Part shown: positions 26,043-34,480 of the stretch, in pieces
Position numbering within the stretch: the first letter of the stretch is position 1
Layout: each line of letters starts with the position of its first letter
Assembly: GCA_964628235.1 (NCBI GenBank)
Contig: CAZVLU010000002.1
Span: 1 to 64,000 of the forward strand
Source: CAMAVH01 sp964628235
Lineage (GTDB): Bacteria; Pseudomonadota; Alphaproteobacteria; SMXQ01
Length of the DNA: 64,000 nt
Direction of reading: 5' to 3'
The notes under the pieces: model-generated
What the model was told of the DNA's origin: nothing
The model's input: the letters and a program-made list of their open reading frames with translations, nothing else
Database searches by the model: none
Program-made: the position numbers and the translations under genes

Positions 26043-26072
26043 GCTCCTGCGTCAACAGCTCCTGCGTCAACA
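26043..26072 (-). repeat. 15-bp perfect tandem repeat carrying TTGACG and AGGAG
   Basis: GCTCCTGCGTCAACA occurs twice back to back (26043-26057, 26058-26072). Read on the minus strand each unit is TGTTGACGCAGGAGC, so both a TTGACG -35-like hexamer and a Shine-Dalgarno sequence are duplicated just before the methyltransferase start. Confidence 0.9.
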
Positions 26073-26100
26073 TATGAGGGGCGGTCGGCACGCTGACGGT

Positions 26101-27255
26101 TCATGCCCGCCAGATCTCCATTGGCACTGGATAGTCGCGTCCGCCTTCCTTGACTTGCTGGGCCATGATCATGGCTTGCTCAATGCAGTCGTCAATGTCG
26201 AGGCCGTAACGATATGAGCCAGCGCGTCCGATCGAATAAACGTTATCTGGCATCAGATCGTAATACTTCCGCGCCAATTCCTGCTCGGACAGGAACGGCA
26301 GCGGGTAGTGCTTGCCGTTTAGAGACGGGATCTCCATGCCGACCAGCGTCGTCGGCGACTTGTGGTGCGTCATTTTCTTATATTCGACCAGACGCGTGAA
26401 CTTTTCGTCGTTGGCGTAATAAAGGAAATAGACGTGGTCGGGAAACACGCTCTCGGTCGGGAACACGATCTTGTGGAAATCGCGGCCGATATAGGCGAGC
26501 TCGCCGTAGCACTGTTCGAACAGCTCATCGGGCGAGATGGTGTTGATGATGATGTCGTAGCTGAGTTTCTCGCCTTTGATCCAAACGGTCCTATTTTGGA
26601 TGTCGAAGCGCTCGATACGGGTGTTGAGCAGCACATTGACGCCTTCGACCGTCACGTCGAAGAAGTGGTTGTAGCCGTCCGGCGCGTAAGGATAGGCCGA
26701 CATGGCGGTATCCCACGCGGCGCGCGGGCCGCTTTTAATGGTGACGCCTTTGGGCGACCAGTTGAACGTGTCGATGCGCTTGTTGTCGTCGACGAGCCAC
26801 ATCTTCTTATTATATTTGTCGATGAACTTGTCGTAGAGCCGCTGACCGACCGAGCCGATCCAGTATTCTTCGAGGTTCTTGGCGCCGGCGACCCCGACGG
26901 CTTCCTTGCGTTCCGCCGCGATGACGTCGCGGTCAGGCATCTGCGAAATGTCGTCTTCGTGGATCGGGTAATTGTAGAAGGCGTTGTCGCGCTCGACATA
27001 GGTGATGAACTGATGGTCCGCGCAGGAGCGCAGCGGGCAGATCGCGTTCATATAGTCGTAGACGCGCTTGTTCTGAGTCAGGAAGTGGCGCGGCCCGAAG
27101 GTGTAGGGGTGGCCGCCATACCAGAAGGTGCGGACGCCGGCGCCGAGAAACGGCGCTCCCTCGACAAGGGTCACGTCCCAGCCGCCCTGCAGCATGAGTT
27201 GATGTGCCGCGGTGCAGCCGGCAGCGCCGCCGCCGATCACGAGCGCCTTCTTCAT
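26101..27255 (-). CDS. glf: UDP-galactopyranose mutase-like flavoprotein
   Basis: 384 residues. FAD is bound by VIGGGAAGCTAAHQL at the N-terminus. TFWYGGHPYTFGPRHFLT and YVERDNAFYNYPIHEDDI correspond to the Glf-type active-site region, and the C-terminus closes with YSIGRAGSYRYGLDIDDCIE. Glf interconverts UDP-galactopyranose and UDP-galactofuranose using reduced FAD. The sequence is divergent from classical Glf (GPRHF instead of GxHxF), so a related mutase or another sugar flavoenzyme is possible. It follows the carbamoyl/SGNH operon by about 105 bases in the same direction. Confidence 0.75.
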   Translation of the reverse strand: MKKALVIGGGAAGCTAAHQLMLQGGWDVTLVEGAPFLGAGVRTFWYGGHPYTFGPRHFLTQNKRVYDYMNAICPLRSCADHQFITYVERDNAFYNYPIHEDDISQMPDRDVIAAERKEAVGVAGAKNLEEYWIGSVGQRLYDKFIDKYNKKMWLVDDNKRIDTFNWSPKGVTIKSGPRAAWDTAMSAYPYAPDGYNHFFDVTVEGVNVLLNTRIERFDIQNRTVWIKGEKLSYDIIINTISPDELFEQCYGELAYIGRDFHKIVFPTESVFPDHVYFLYYANDEKFTRLVEYKKMTHHKSPTTLVGMEIPSLNGKHYPLPFLSEQELARKYYDLMPDNVYSIGRAGSYRYGLDIDDCIEQAMIMAQQVKEGGRDYPVPMEIWRA

Positions 27256-27361
27256 TATCCGAACCTCACTGGATTTTCACGAACTAGCCCGCTGTATGGA
27301 GCCTTGCCGGGGGCAAGTCAACGCCGGCCGTCCCAAACTCTTTGAAGCGCTGCGGACGCCA

Positions 27362-29047
27362 TTATTTCGCGCAATTTCCAGGCACACAATAGGGAGAGGC
27401 TATTTGCCCCCGCTCGACCATGAGCCCTTGGAAGACGACCTCTTCGCCACGGCCGGGAAAGGCGGTCGACTGATCCGGCTTTATCATCTGAACGATCAGC
27501 TTGCCCTGTCGGCCAGACAAGGTCCCGTAGAGGGCCAGGCGCAGCCAATTGCCGCCAGCAGACGAAACGGACACGCCGATATCTGTGGCGTCTTTGACCT
27601 GCACGATGTTTGCCAGTCCCGTCGCCGGGACGATGTCCGCGATAGCGCCATTGCCTTGGTCGTCATGCAGTTGCAGGCGCACAGCCGCTTCTCGATTTTC
27701 CCGGATATATAAAGATAGGACATGTGGGCCGGACTCGGTGCTGCGCCAGCCGGTCACAAGATAATGCTCTCCAGCAGTCGGCGTTGGAGTGAGGCGTAGG
27801 AGGGGGGCCCCGGGAATGGCCGTTGTGCCGCCGACCTCTTCGAGTTTTACTGCAGCTAGGCCATAGGCGGAGGGGAGGGCCTGTTCCAGCAGATTGATGC
27901 CCGCTCCCTGCGTCAGAATGGGTTCCGGTTGATCGACATCAGCCGACGGCGCTTCTGGTGCTTGACGCAGCTTCGTCGCGATCAGATCGGCGATGGCGCT
28001 ATTTCCTGCCGCCGACATATGTCCATAAATTGTGCCGTTCTCATGCATTACATAGTGCGCTTTTAGGCTTTCGAGCGAGGTCTCGGCGACAGCTTGTAGA
28101 TGCTCGTATTCATCGACGATTTCGTAGCCGGCTCTCCTGGCGCAGGCGGAGATGCGGACCGCGTCGGAGGAGCGCGGTTCTTTGCGCGCATATATCCAAC
28201 CGCCGTGCTGCATCACGATGAGGCTGCGAATGCCTTGGATGTCGGTTTGCGCCTTCAGCATGGCTAACATCTGGCATGTCACCGCCTCAGGGTTGTTGGT
28301 GACTCGCCGAAACTGGTTGGTGAGGCCGTCAAACCACCAATCCTTAGCGACGGCTTGCGCGAACATGTGCACGACAAAGGAATGCGCCAGCACTCGCCGA
28401 AGCTCGGCGATTTGGTTGATGTCGGTCGCCTCGGGTACGGGGTTGTTGTGATGAACAAGAGCGCCGTTCTGAATGTCGAACCAAGGTTTAGGTCGCCCGA
28501 AGGACGCATAGCCGACCCGTCGTATGTCGTCTGGCGCAAGGATGCCGACCAATAAAACTGAAGGCATTAAGTGAGGTAATAGTTGCTGTGCCCTAAGAAT
28601 GACCTGATCGGTGCCGTAACCGCCGACGCCGGCATTCAGTACCCGTTTGCCGAGCCGCTCCTCCAGAAGCGCTGGCCAGCTTTCTTGATCCTCGACCTCT
28701 GAGCCAGCCGTAAAGGAATCCCCGACAGCAAGAATGCTGGCGGGCTCCAAGGGCTCAGCCCCGCTCGTTGTTCGGCGAAGGCCATACTCGATGGTATTTA
28801 CTGCGCCGGGCCCACTCATCTCAGATGTAAAATTGGGGCGCATCCCCCAGCCGAGCAATGGATCGTAGACCGCAAGGCCGGCTTGCAGGTCGCTTTGATT
28901 GGACGTGCGCCAGTCCATGTTGCGCAACAGCGGCACGCCAAAATAAATCCGCGTTAGCGCCTCTAATCCCGTGAAAGATAGGCCGCCAACGACCAGGATC
29001 GAAATGGCGGCAGATATGAACTTCTTTCTCATTACGAGCTTATCCAA
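27362..29047 (-). CDS. Membrane-anchored SGNH/GDSL hydrolase-like protein, copy B
   Basis: 561 residues. An N-terminal membrane anchor (AAISILVVGGLSFTGLEAL) places the rest in the periplasm. The SGNH fold has block I AVGDSFTAGSEVEDQESW, block II GVGGYGTDQ and the histidine in YGHMSAAGN. The usual Asp three residues before that His is not seen. A beta-rich C-terminal part of about 170 residues (YLVTGWRSTESGPHVLSLYI) looks like a carbohydrate-binding or jelly-roll module. Paralogous to the gene at 29058-30707, 10 bases upstream. Probably an acyl-transfer or esterase function on a glycan. Confidence 0.78.
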   Translation of the reverse strand: MDKLVMRKKFISAAISILVVGGLSFTGLEALTRIYFGVPLLRNMDWRTSNQSDLQAGLAVYDPLLGWGMRPNFTSEMSGPGAVNTIEYGLRRTTSGAEPLEPASILAVGDSFTAGSEVEDQESWPALLEERLGKRVLNAGVGGYGTDQVILRAQQLLPHLMPSVLLVGILAPDDIRRVGYASFGRPKPWFDIQNGALVHHNNPVPEATDINQIAELRRVLAHSFVVHMFAQAVAKDWWFDGLTNQFRRVTNNPEAVTCQMLAMLKAQTDIQGIRSLIVMQHGGWIYARKEPRSSDAVRISACARRAGYEIVDEYEHLQAVAETSLESLKAHYVMHENGTIYGHMSAAGNSAIADLIATKLRQAPEAPSADVDQPEPILTQGAGINLLEQALPSAYGLAAVKLEEVGGTTAIPGAPLLRLTPTPTAGEHYLVTGWRSTESGPHVLSLYIRENREAAVRLQLHDDQGNGAIADIVPATGLANIVQVKDATDIGVSVSSAGGNWLRLALYGTLSGRQGKLIVQMIKPDQSTAFPGRGEEVVFQGLMVERGQIASPYCVPGNCAK

Positions 29048-29057
29048 TGCCGAAGCC

Positions 29058-30707
29058 TCATTCTCCCAGCGAATCTGGGCAGTTGGCAGGAAGACAGAAC
29101 GCCGAAGCGGTCTCGCCGCGTTCTAACATCGGCGCTTGTATGATCGTCGTTTCGCCATAGTCGAGCGGTTGGATAATCAAGCTGCCGTTCGCTCCTGGCA
29201 AACGGCCAGATAACTCAAGCCTCGACCAGCCACCAGGCAAGCTCGTGATGCGGGCCGCAACGTTCTCGGCTTTGCCGATGCCGAGCGCGAGGGAAGCGCC
29301 TGCCGCATAATCGCCGATCGTCGCATTACCATTGGCATCATGAATTTGCAGACGCAGCCGCTCGGCATCGCGCAGGCGGGCAAAGAGCGAGAACGTCAGT
29401 GCTCCCCCATCGCCAGCTTGCCAAGGCAAAACGGCATAATATTCAGATGTCGCAGTGTTTGGGCGCAAAACGAAGATCGGCGGGCCTGATATGGCCCCCG
29501 GCATTGCGATCGATTGGACAGTCAGGTTTGTTGGGCGAAATCTGGCCGAACTGTTGACCGCAATCAAGTTGATGCCTGGCCCTATCGGACGGGTGCTGAC
29601 CACTCTGGGTACTTCGTTAAGTAAAGGAGCGGCTAGCGTGCTTAGTGATTGGCGCAGTAGTTCAGCAATCAGGGCGTTGCCCTCTGCCGACATGTGGCCA
29701 TAGCTAGAATCGCCAGCGGCCATCACATAGTGCTTCTTGAGATCTGCAATCGAACGCTTGGCTATGGCATCCAACGAATCAAATTCGTCGACAACTGGGT
29801 ACCCTAGTTTTTCTGCACAGGCGAGAACCTCTTGGACATAAGGAGGTCGCCCCAGTTGACCTGCGAAGACAAAGCCGCCGTATTGCATCAGCACGACGCC
29901 AAGCGTGTCGGTTTTCATAAGATGAGGCTTTAGGCGCTCGAGCATATGACAGGTCACTGCTGAAGCATCGGCGCCGCTCCGTATGAATTGCGGGCCGCCA
30001 CCGGTGTACCACCAGTCCATGAAGCGGTGGCGGCTGAGGACTAGATGCGCCGCGAACGACCTGGACAATAGCGTCTTGTAGGCTGGCTCTGGCGGCGGCG
30101 CCGGATCGCGCGGGACCGGGTGATGGAGCCGCTGCCAACCGTCTGGCGTCTTGATAAAATATGGTTTGGGCGCGTTGAAAACGCTATAGCCAGAGCGCAG
30201 TACGGATTCTGTGAGGAAGCCAAGGATGACGATGCGCGGCGAAAGCTGTTCGATCATCGATTCGGCGCGAAGAATGGTTTGATCGGTGCCGTAGCCACCC
30301 ACGCCGGCGTTAAGCACGCGGCGACCGAGTAGGCGCTCAAGTTGAGCCGGCCAAGCCATTTCGTCTTCGACTTCGGAACCTGCCGTGAAAGAGTCGCCTA
30401 TCGCGATGACGGCGCCGGTTACGACGTCCGAATCAAGCGAGTTGTTACGCCGGATGCCATGAGCGATTGTGTTGAAGGCGCCGCCTGAATAATCTGGCGC
30501 CTGGACCCATCCCAGTTCTGGATCATAATTCGCAGCGCCCGTGTCGAACACTGTTGCGTGAGTCGTCCGCCAATCGCGCCATGCGAAGATGGGAACGTCG
30601 AAATAGGCCCTCAACGCTATTTCAAGAGCAACTCCTGAGAACAGCATAGAGACGAGAAGCGTGAGGGCAGAAGCTGTTCTTGCGCGCATCGGTCCGGCAG
30701 TGGTCAA
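29058..30707 (-). CDS. Membrane-anchored SGNH/GDSL hydrolase-like protein, copy A
   Basis: 549 residues with the same plan as its downstream neighbour: membrane anchor (ASALTLLVSMLFSGVALEIA), AIGDSFTAGSEVEDEMAW, VGGYGTDQTILRAESMIEQL, and HMSAEGN as the histidine block. A C-terminal beta-rich domain has YYAVLPWQAGDGGALTFSLF. The duplicated pair follows the carbamoyltransferase by 14 bases. In the saxitoxin cluster a GDSL protein (SxtL) has the same company. Copy A has an Asp five residues before the His (DSSYGHM), not three. Confidence 0.78.
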   Translation of the reverse strand: MTTAGPMRARTASALTLLVSMLFSGVALEIALRAYFDVPIFAWRDWRTTHATVFDTGAANYDPELGWVQAPDYSGGAFNTIAHGIRRNNSLDSDVVTGAVIAIGDSFTAGSEVEDEMAWPAQLERLLGRRVLNAGVGGYGTDQTILRAESMIEQLSPRIVILGFLTESVLRSGYSVFNAPKPYFIKTPDGWQRLHHPVPRDPAPPPEPAYKTLLSRSFAAHLVLSRHRFMDWWYTGGGPQFIRSGADASAVTCHMLERLKPHLMKTDTLGVVLMQYGGFVFAGQLGRPPYVQEVLACAEKLGYPVVDEFDSLDAIAKRSIADLKKHYVMAAGDSSYGHMSAEGNALIAELLRQSLSTLAAPLLNEVPRVVSTRPIGPGINLIAVNSSARFRPTNLTVQSIAMPGAISGPPIFVLRPNTATSEYYAVLPWQAGDGGALTFSLFARLRDAERLRLQIHDANGNATIGDYAAGASLALGIGKAENVAARITSLPGGWSRLELSGRLPGANGSLIIQPLDYGETTIIQAPMLERGETASAFCLPANCPDSLGE

Positions 30708-30721
30708 GGGTAAGCCGATTG

Positions 30722-32557
30722 CTAATCCGGTTCGAAGTCGTCCTGGTAATCGATGCGCAACGCAGGATCCTGATCCGATTTATGCAAAATGGCGTTGCCG
30801 ACCACCAGCATCTCGATCTCGCAACCCATGAAGCAGCGGAACGCGTCTTCCGGCGTGCAGACGATCGGTTCGCTGCGGATGTTGAAGCTTGTATTGACGA
30901 TGACGGGGCAGTCGGTGAGCCGCTTGAAGCGGCTGATCAGATCGTAATAGCGCGCATTTGTGTCGCGGTGGACAGTTTGCACACGTGCCGAATAATCGAC
31001 ATGAGTGACCGCGGGGATCGTCGAGCGCGGCACATTGAGTTTGTCGATGCCGAACAACTCGCGTTCCTCGGCGGTCATCTCGCGCCTATGCTTGGCTGCA
31101 ACCGGGGCAACCAGCAGCATATAGGGGCTATCTTCGTCCAGTTCGAACCACTCCGCGACGTCTTCGCGCAGGACAGAGGGGGCGAAGGGACGAAAGCTCT
31201 CTCGGTATTTGACCCGCAGATTGAGGGTTTTTTGCATAGCCGGGCTGCGCGGATCGCCGATTATCGAGCGATTGCCGAGCGCGCGCGGGCCGAATTCCAT
31301 GCGCCCCTGGAACCAGCCGATCGCCTTGCCGTCGGCCAGCGCCTGCGCCGTGGCATCGAGCATCTCTGCCTCGTCAAACGTCTTGAACCGCGCGCCGACC
31401 GCAGTCAGCCGGCTATCAATTTCGTCTTGCGTAAAGCTCGGGCCGAGATAGGCGCCCTTCATGCCGTCGGCTGCGCTGAGCATCGCGCGGGGCCGGCCTT
31501 GATGCAGATGATAGGCCGCCAGCGCGGCGCCCAGCGCGCCTCCGGCATCGCCAGAGGCCGGCTGCACCCAAAGACGCTTAAACTTTTCATCTGCGAGAAC
31601 CTTGCCGTTGGCGACGCAGTTGAGGGCGACGCCGCCGGCCATGCACAGGTTCTCGATGCCGGTTTCCTTGGCCAGGCCGCGCGTCAACCGCAGTACCGCT
31701 TCTTCGAGCACGGCCTGGACCGAGGCGGCGAGGTCCATATGGCGTTGCTCGATCAAAGCCGTCGGATGACGGGGCGGGGCGCCGAACAGCGCATCGAACC
31801 TGCCGTTCGTCATGGTCAGGCCGGTGCAATAGTTGAAGTAGTCGAGATTGAGCCGGAACGATCCGTCGTCCTTGAGGTCGATCAGATGATCGAGAATCTG
31901 CTGGACGAAGCGCGGCTCGCCGTAGGGCGCGAGGCCCATCAGCTTGTATTCGCCGGAATTGACCTTGAAGCCCGTGTAGTAGGTGAAAGCTGAATAGAGC
32001 AGCCCAAGGCTGTGCGGAAAGTGGATTTCCTTTTGGATCGCTAGGCTATTGCCTTTGCCGATGGCAGCAGACGTGGTGGCCCATTCGCCGACGCCGTCCA
32101 TCGTTAAGACCACCGCCTCGTCGAACGGCGAGGGGAAGAAGGCTGACGCGGCGTGGCTGAGGTGATGCTCGGAGAATAGGAGCTTGTGCTCCCAATCGAA
32201 GTCGGGATCGTTGACCTTCAGCTCGTCGGCCAGCATCGACTTTTGGAACAGCTTCTCGCGCAGCCAGATCGGCACGGCCATGCGGAACGAGGTGAAGCCG
32301 CTCGGGCTGAATGCGAGATAGGTTTCGAGCAGGCGCTCGAATTTCAGGAAAGGCTTGTCGTAAAAAGCGACGTAATCAATGTCCTTGAGGCCTATGCCTG
32401 CTGTCGTCAAACAAAAGTCGATAGCTTGTCGTGGATAGCGTAGATCGCCTTTTTTGCGGGTGAATCTCTCCTCCTGTGCGGCGGCCAAGACGATGCCGTC
32501 ATCGATCAGCGCAGCAGCGCTGTCGTGATAGAAGGCCGAGATTCCTAAAATCCTCAC
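30722..32557 (-). CDS. O-carbamoyltransferase (NodU/CmcH/SxtI family)
   Basis: 611 residues, the usual length. The N-terminal Kae1-like domain begins MRILGISAFYHDSAAALIDD and has the metal-binding HHLSHAASAFFPSPFDEAVV and MDGVGEW. The C-terminal part has GPRALGNRSI and SFRPFAPSVL. These enzymes carbamoylate hydroxyl groups from carbamoyl phosphate and ATP through a carbamoyl-adenylate. The acceptor here is presumably a sugar of the surface glycan. It lies 12 bases downstream of the DUF5989 gene and 14 bases upstream of the first SGNH gene. Confidence 0.93.
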   Translation of the reverse strand: MRILGISAFYHDSAAALIDDGIVLAAAQEERFTRKKGDLRYPRQAIDFCLTTAGIGLKDIDYVAFYDKPFLKFERLLETYLAFSPSGFTSFRMAVPIWLREKLFQKSMLADELKVNDPDFDWEHKLLFSEHHLSHAASAFFPSPFDEAVVLTMDGVGEWATTSAAIGKGNSLAIQKEIHFPHSLGLLYSAFTYYTGFKVNSGEYKLMGLAPYGEPRFVQQILDHLIDLKDDGSFRLNLDYFNYCTGLTMTNGRFDALFGAPPRHPTALIEQRHMDLAASVQAVLEEAVLRLTRGLAKETGIENLCMAGGVALNCVANGKVLADEKFKRLWVQPASGDAGGALGAALAAYHLHQGRPRAMLSAADGMKGAYLGPSFTQDEIDSRLTAVGARFKTFDEAEMLDATAQALADGKAIGWFQGRMEFGPRALGNRSIIGDPRSPAMQKTLNLRVKYRESFRPFAPSVLREDVAEWFELDEDSPYMLLVAPVAAKHRREMTAEERELFGIDKLNVPRSTIPAVTHVDYSARVQTVHRDTNARYYDLISRFKRLTDCPVIVNTSFNIRSEPIVCTPEDAFRCFMGCEIEMLVVGNAILHKSDQDPALRIDYQDDFEPD

Positions 32558-32569
32558 CTGCGTGCTTTC

Positions 32570-32722
32570 TCAGAACAGGGTGTAGATGAATGGCGCGACG
32601 GCGGTACCCTTGGTCAGCACGATCAGCATGCCGAATAGCGCCATCATGATGAAGATCGGGAACAGCCAATATTTCTTGCGGGCCCTCAGGAAGGCCCAAA
32701 ACTCGCGCAAGAAAACGATCAT
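32570..32722 (-). CDS. DUF5989 (SxtK-like) 50-residue membrane peptide
   Basis: This frame encodes MIVFLREFWAFLRARKKYWL, then a hydrophobic helix FPIFIMMALFGMLIVL, ending TKGTAVAPFIYTLF. The short amphipathic start followed by one membrane helix and an F-x-Y-T-L-F end is characteristic of DUF5989 peptides, which accompany carbamoyltransferases and SxtJ proteins. The ribosome site is GGGGAT. It sits between the SxtJ-like gene and the carbamoyltransferase with 12 bases on each side, so it is surely in the operon. Function is unknown. Confidence 0.85.
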   Translation of the reverse strand: MIVFLREFWAFLRARKKYWLFPIFIMMALFGMLIVLTKGTAVAPFIYTLF

Positions 32723-32734
32723 AATTATCCCCGA

Positions 32735-33172
32735 CTAGAATTGATTTTTAAGAGAGTCCCCTGAGGGGCCGGGCGGCTCGCGCGCAATCCAGTAACTCGG
32801 TGCTTTGGCATCGTGTTTTAGGCGCAGGGGGTCTTTACGGCAGGCCCGCATGAGCAATCCGATCGGCGTGACGCAAAGATAGAACAGGAGGCCGAGCACC
32901 AAGGGACTGATGAATGCGAACATCAGCAGACCCAGCTTTGTCCATGCCTTATTTAGCGGAGCAAGAATCGAAGGTACGGTGAAGGCGAGTATGAAGAAAA
33001 CTGCCGCCACGCCGACAGGCCATGGCCACCATGTGCTCCCGACGATGGAGCCGTAGATGGCGACAATGGTGGAGATGCCGCCGAAGACGAGAGCGAAGCC
33101 GCGATCGGAGGAGGCCTTGAAGTTTTCCTCACGATGCAGCGTCTCGTGCGAGCCGGCGTGCTTGTTTGTCAT
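32735..33172 (-). CDS. SxtJ-family membrane protein
   Basis: 145 residues. The N-terminus has SSDRGFALVFGGISTIVAIY. Three to four membrane helices follow (WPVGVAAVFFILAFTVPSIL, LLMFAFISPLVLGLLFYLCV). The C-terminus has the hallmark PIGLLMRACRKDPLRLK and SYWIAREPPGP and ends KNQF. These are the conserved stretches of SxtJ proteins, found beside carbamoyltransferases in the saxitoxin cluster and in many surface-polysaccharide loci. The role is unknown, perhaps anchoring or presenting the carbamoyltransferase substrate. First gene of the operon running to 27362. Confidence 0.87.
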   Translation of the reverse strand: MTNKHAGSHETLHREENFKASSDRGFALVFGGISTIVAIYGSIVGSTWWPWPVGVAAVFFILAFTVPSILAPLNKAWTKLGLLMFAFISPLVLGLLFYLCVTPIGLLMRACRKDPLRLKHDAKAPSYWIAREPPGPSGDSLKNQF

Positions 33173-33277
33173 GGGTGGCCTGTCGATTTAAGACATTGTG
33201 GTTTTGCTCAGTTTTGTCATAATTTTCAAGGCTTTTATGCTTGGGGGTCGGTGATGTTGACCGATTTATTCTAATAT

Positions 33278-34420
33278 ATGCTCTTGCTCGTCAAGAAGAT
33301 GGCTTTCGGCCTGCGCAAGCGTGGCCTTAAATACTTGGCGAGCGCTTTTCGTAACGAGATGGCAAGTCCACGCTTTGGCATCACGCAGTGCTTCCGGAAA
33401 GTCATCGTATGGTCATGCGATCGACTGTCCCATCGGCCAGGCGAGGCGGCGGGGACAGGTCACCTGCGGTTTTTCTACGATTTAGACGTAGCGCCGGTTA
33501 CCTTTGATTTTGTCAGTTATCTGGCAGGCGCCGAGATGGAACGCCGCCGTCTGGGGCTCGGCGCAATAGAGGTAATTTTTGTTCCTGGGCGCAACCAGGG
33601 TGTTCGTGGTGAATTCGCCGAATATGACAGCGTGGTCAACGCTGACTCTCGCCATTGGCGCGTCCGTAATCTTTTGCTGCCGATCCTCGCTCTGCTCCCG
33701 AGCGTGAAGAGCCACCGTATCTGCGCCTCTCGCGATGAAGCTGATGAGCTTACAGGATCGAGCGCGGTCTTTCCTGCCGACTATCGAGTTTTCCTGCCGC
33801 GTTATCCCGCTAAGCGTCTCGTCCACGACCTGGCTGCAGCCGGTGCTGCGGTGTTTCCCATGCTGCGGGCGCCGGTGCATGCCAGGCGGATCGCCGAAGC
33901 GTTTGTCGAGCGTGTCGCGCATGGGCGCAAGGTGGTTGTCGTGACGTTGCGGAAATATGGCTACACGCCTGCGCGTAATAGCAAGATCGAGGTCTGGCGT
34001 GCTTTTGCCGATAGCCTAAACCCTGAGGACTATGTCGTGATTTTCGTGCCAGACACAGAAGCTGTCATGCGCGCCGACTTTACGCCGGTCGGCGAGCATC
34101 CAATCTGCGAGGCGGCGGCTTGGAACATCGAGATCCGCATGGCGCTTTATGAGATCGCTTGGCTCAACATGGGAGTAATGCAGGGGCCTATGGAACTCTG
34201 TTGGTACAACGAATCGGCGCGGTACCTTATATTCCTCAATGTCGGGAATTCCGACGTTAGTACGGAGGCTATAATCAGTGAAAGCGGCCAGCCGCTTTAC
34301 CGCGATTTGACTTTTGCTAAGCCGTTCCAGACCATCGTCTGGAGCGACGACGATCTCGCCGCGCTTTCGCAAAGTTTCGCCGCCAGCATCCCTCGACTTC
34401 AAGCCGGACTATCGCAGTAA
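33278..34420 (+). CDS. Unrecognised 380-residue protein, possibly glycosyltransferase-like
   Basis: I do not recognise the family with confidence. The protein has a basic N-terminus (KKMAFGLRKRGLKYLASAFR) and two alpha/beta halves: LRFFYDLDVAPVTFDFVSYL, and later KVVVVTLRKYGYTPARNSKI with EDYVVIFVPDTEAV. The second half resembles the donor-binding part of GT-B glycosyltransferase-like proteins, where R-x-Y-G-x-T-P-x-R-N-S is followed by a nucleotide-binding strand. It is divergent from the SxtJ operon and upstream of the ABC exporter. Start uncertain: the ATG has a poor ribosome site. Lower GC than its neighbours. Confidence 0.55.
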   Translation: MLLLVKKMAFGLRKRGLKYLASAFRNEMASPRFGITQCFRKVIVWSCDRLSHRPGEAAGTGHLRFFYDLDVAPVTFDFVSYLAGAEMERRRLGLGAIEVIFVPGRNQGVRGEFAEYDSVVNADSRHWRVRNLLLPILALLPSVKSHRICASRDEADELTGSSAVFPADYRVFLPRYPAKRLVHDLAAAGAAVFPMLRAPVHARRIAEAFVERVAHGRKVVVVTLRKYGYTPARNSKIEVWRAFADSLNPEDYVVIFVPDTEAVMRADFTPVGEHPICEAAAWNIEIRMALYEIAWLNMGVMQGPMELCWYNESARYLIFLNVGNSDVSTEAIISESGQPLYRDLTFAKPFQTIVWSDDDLAALSQSFAASIPRLQAGLSQ

Positions 34421-34480
34421 ATCCTTGCGGGGCAGCCGAAAACTCAGTTGAAGCCCTGCGATTGTATTTGCACAGGATCT

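Noticed and set aside
27362..33172. Saxitoxin biosynthesis
   Set aside because: Only the sxtI/J/K/L-like tailoring cassette is present; no SxtA-like polyketide starter, amidinotransferase or Rieske oxygenases are seen, so toxin synthesis is not supported.
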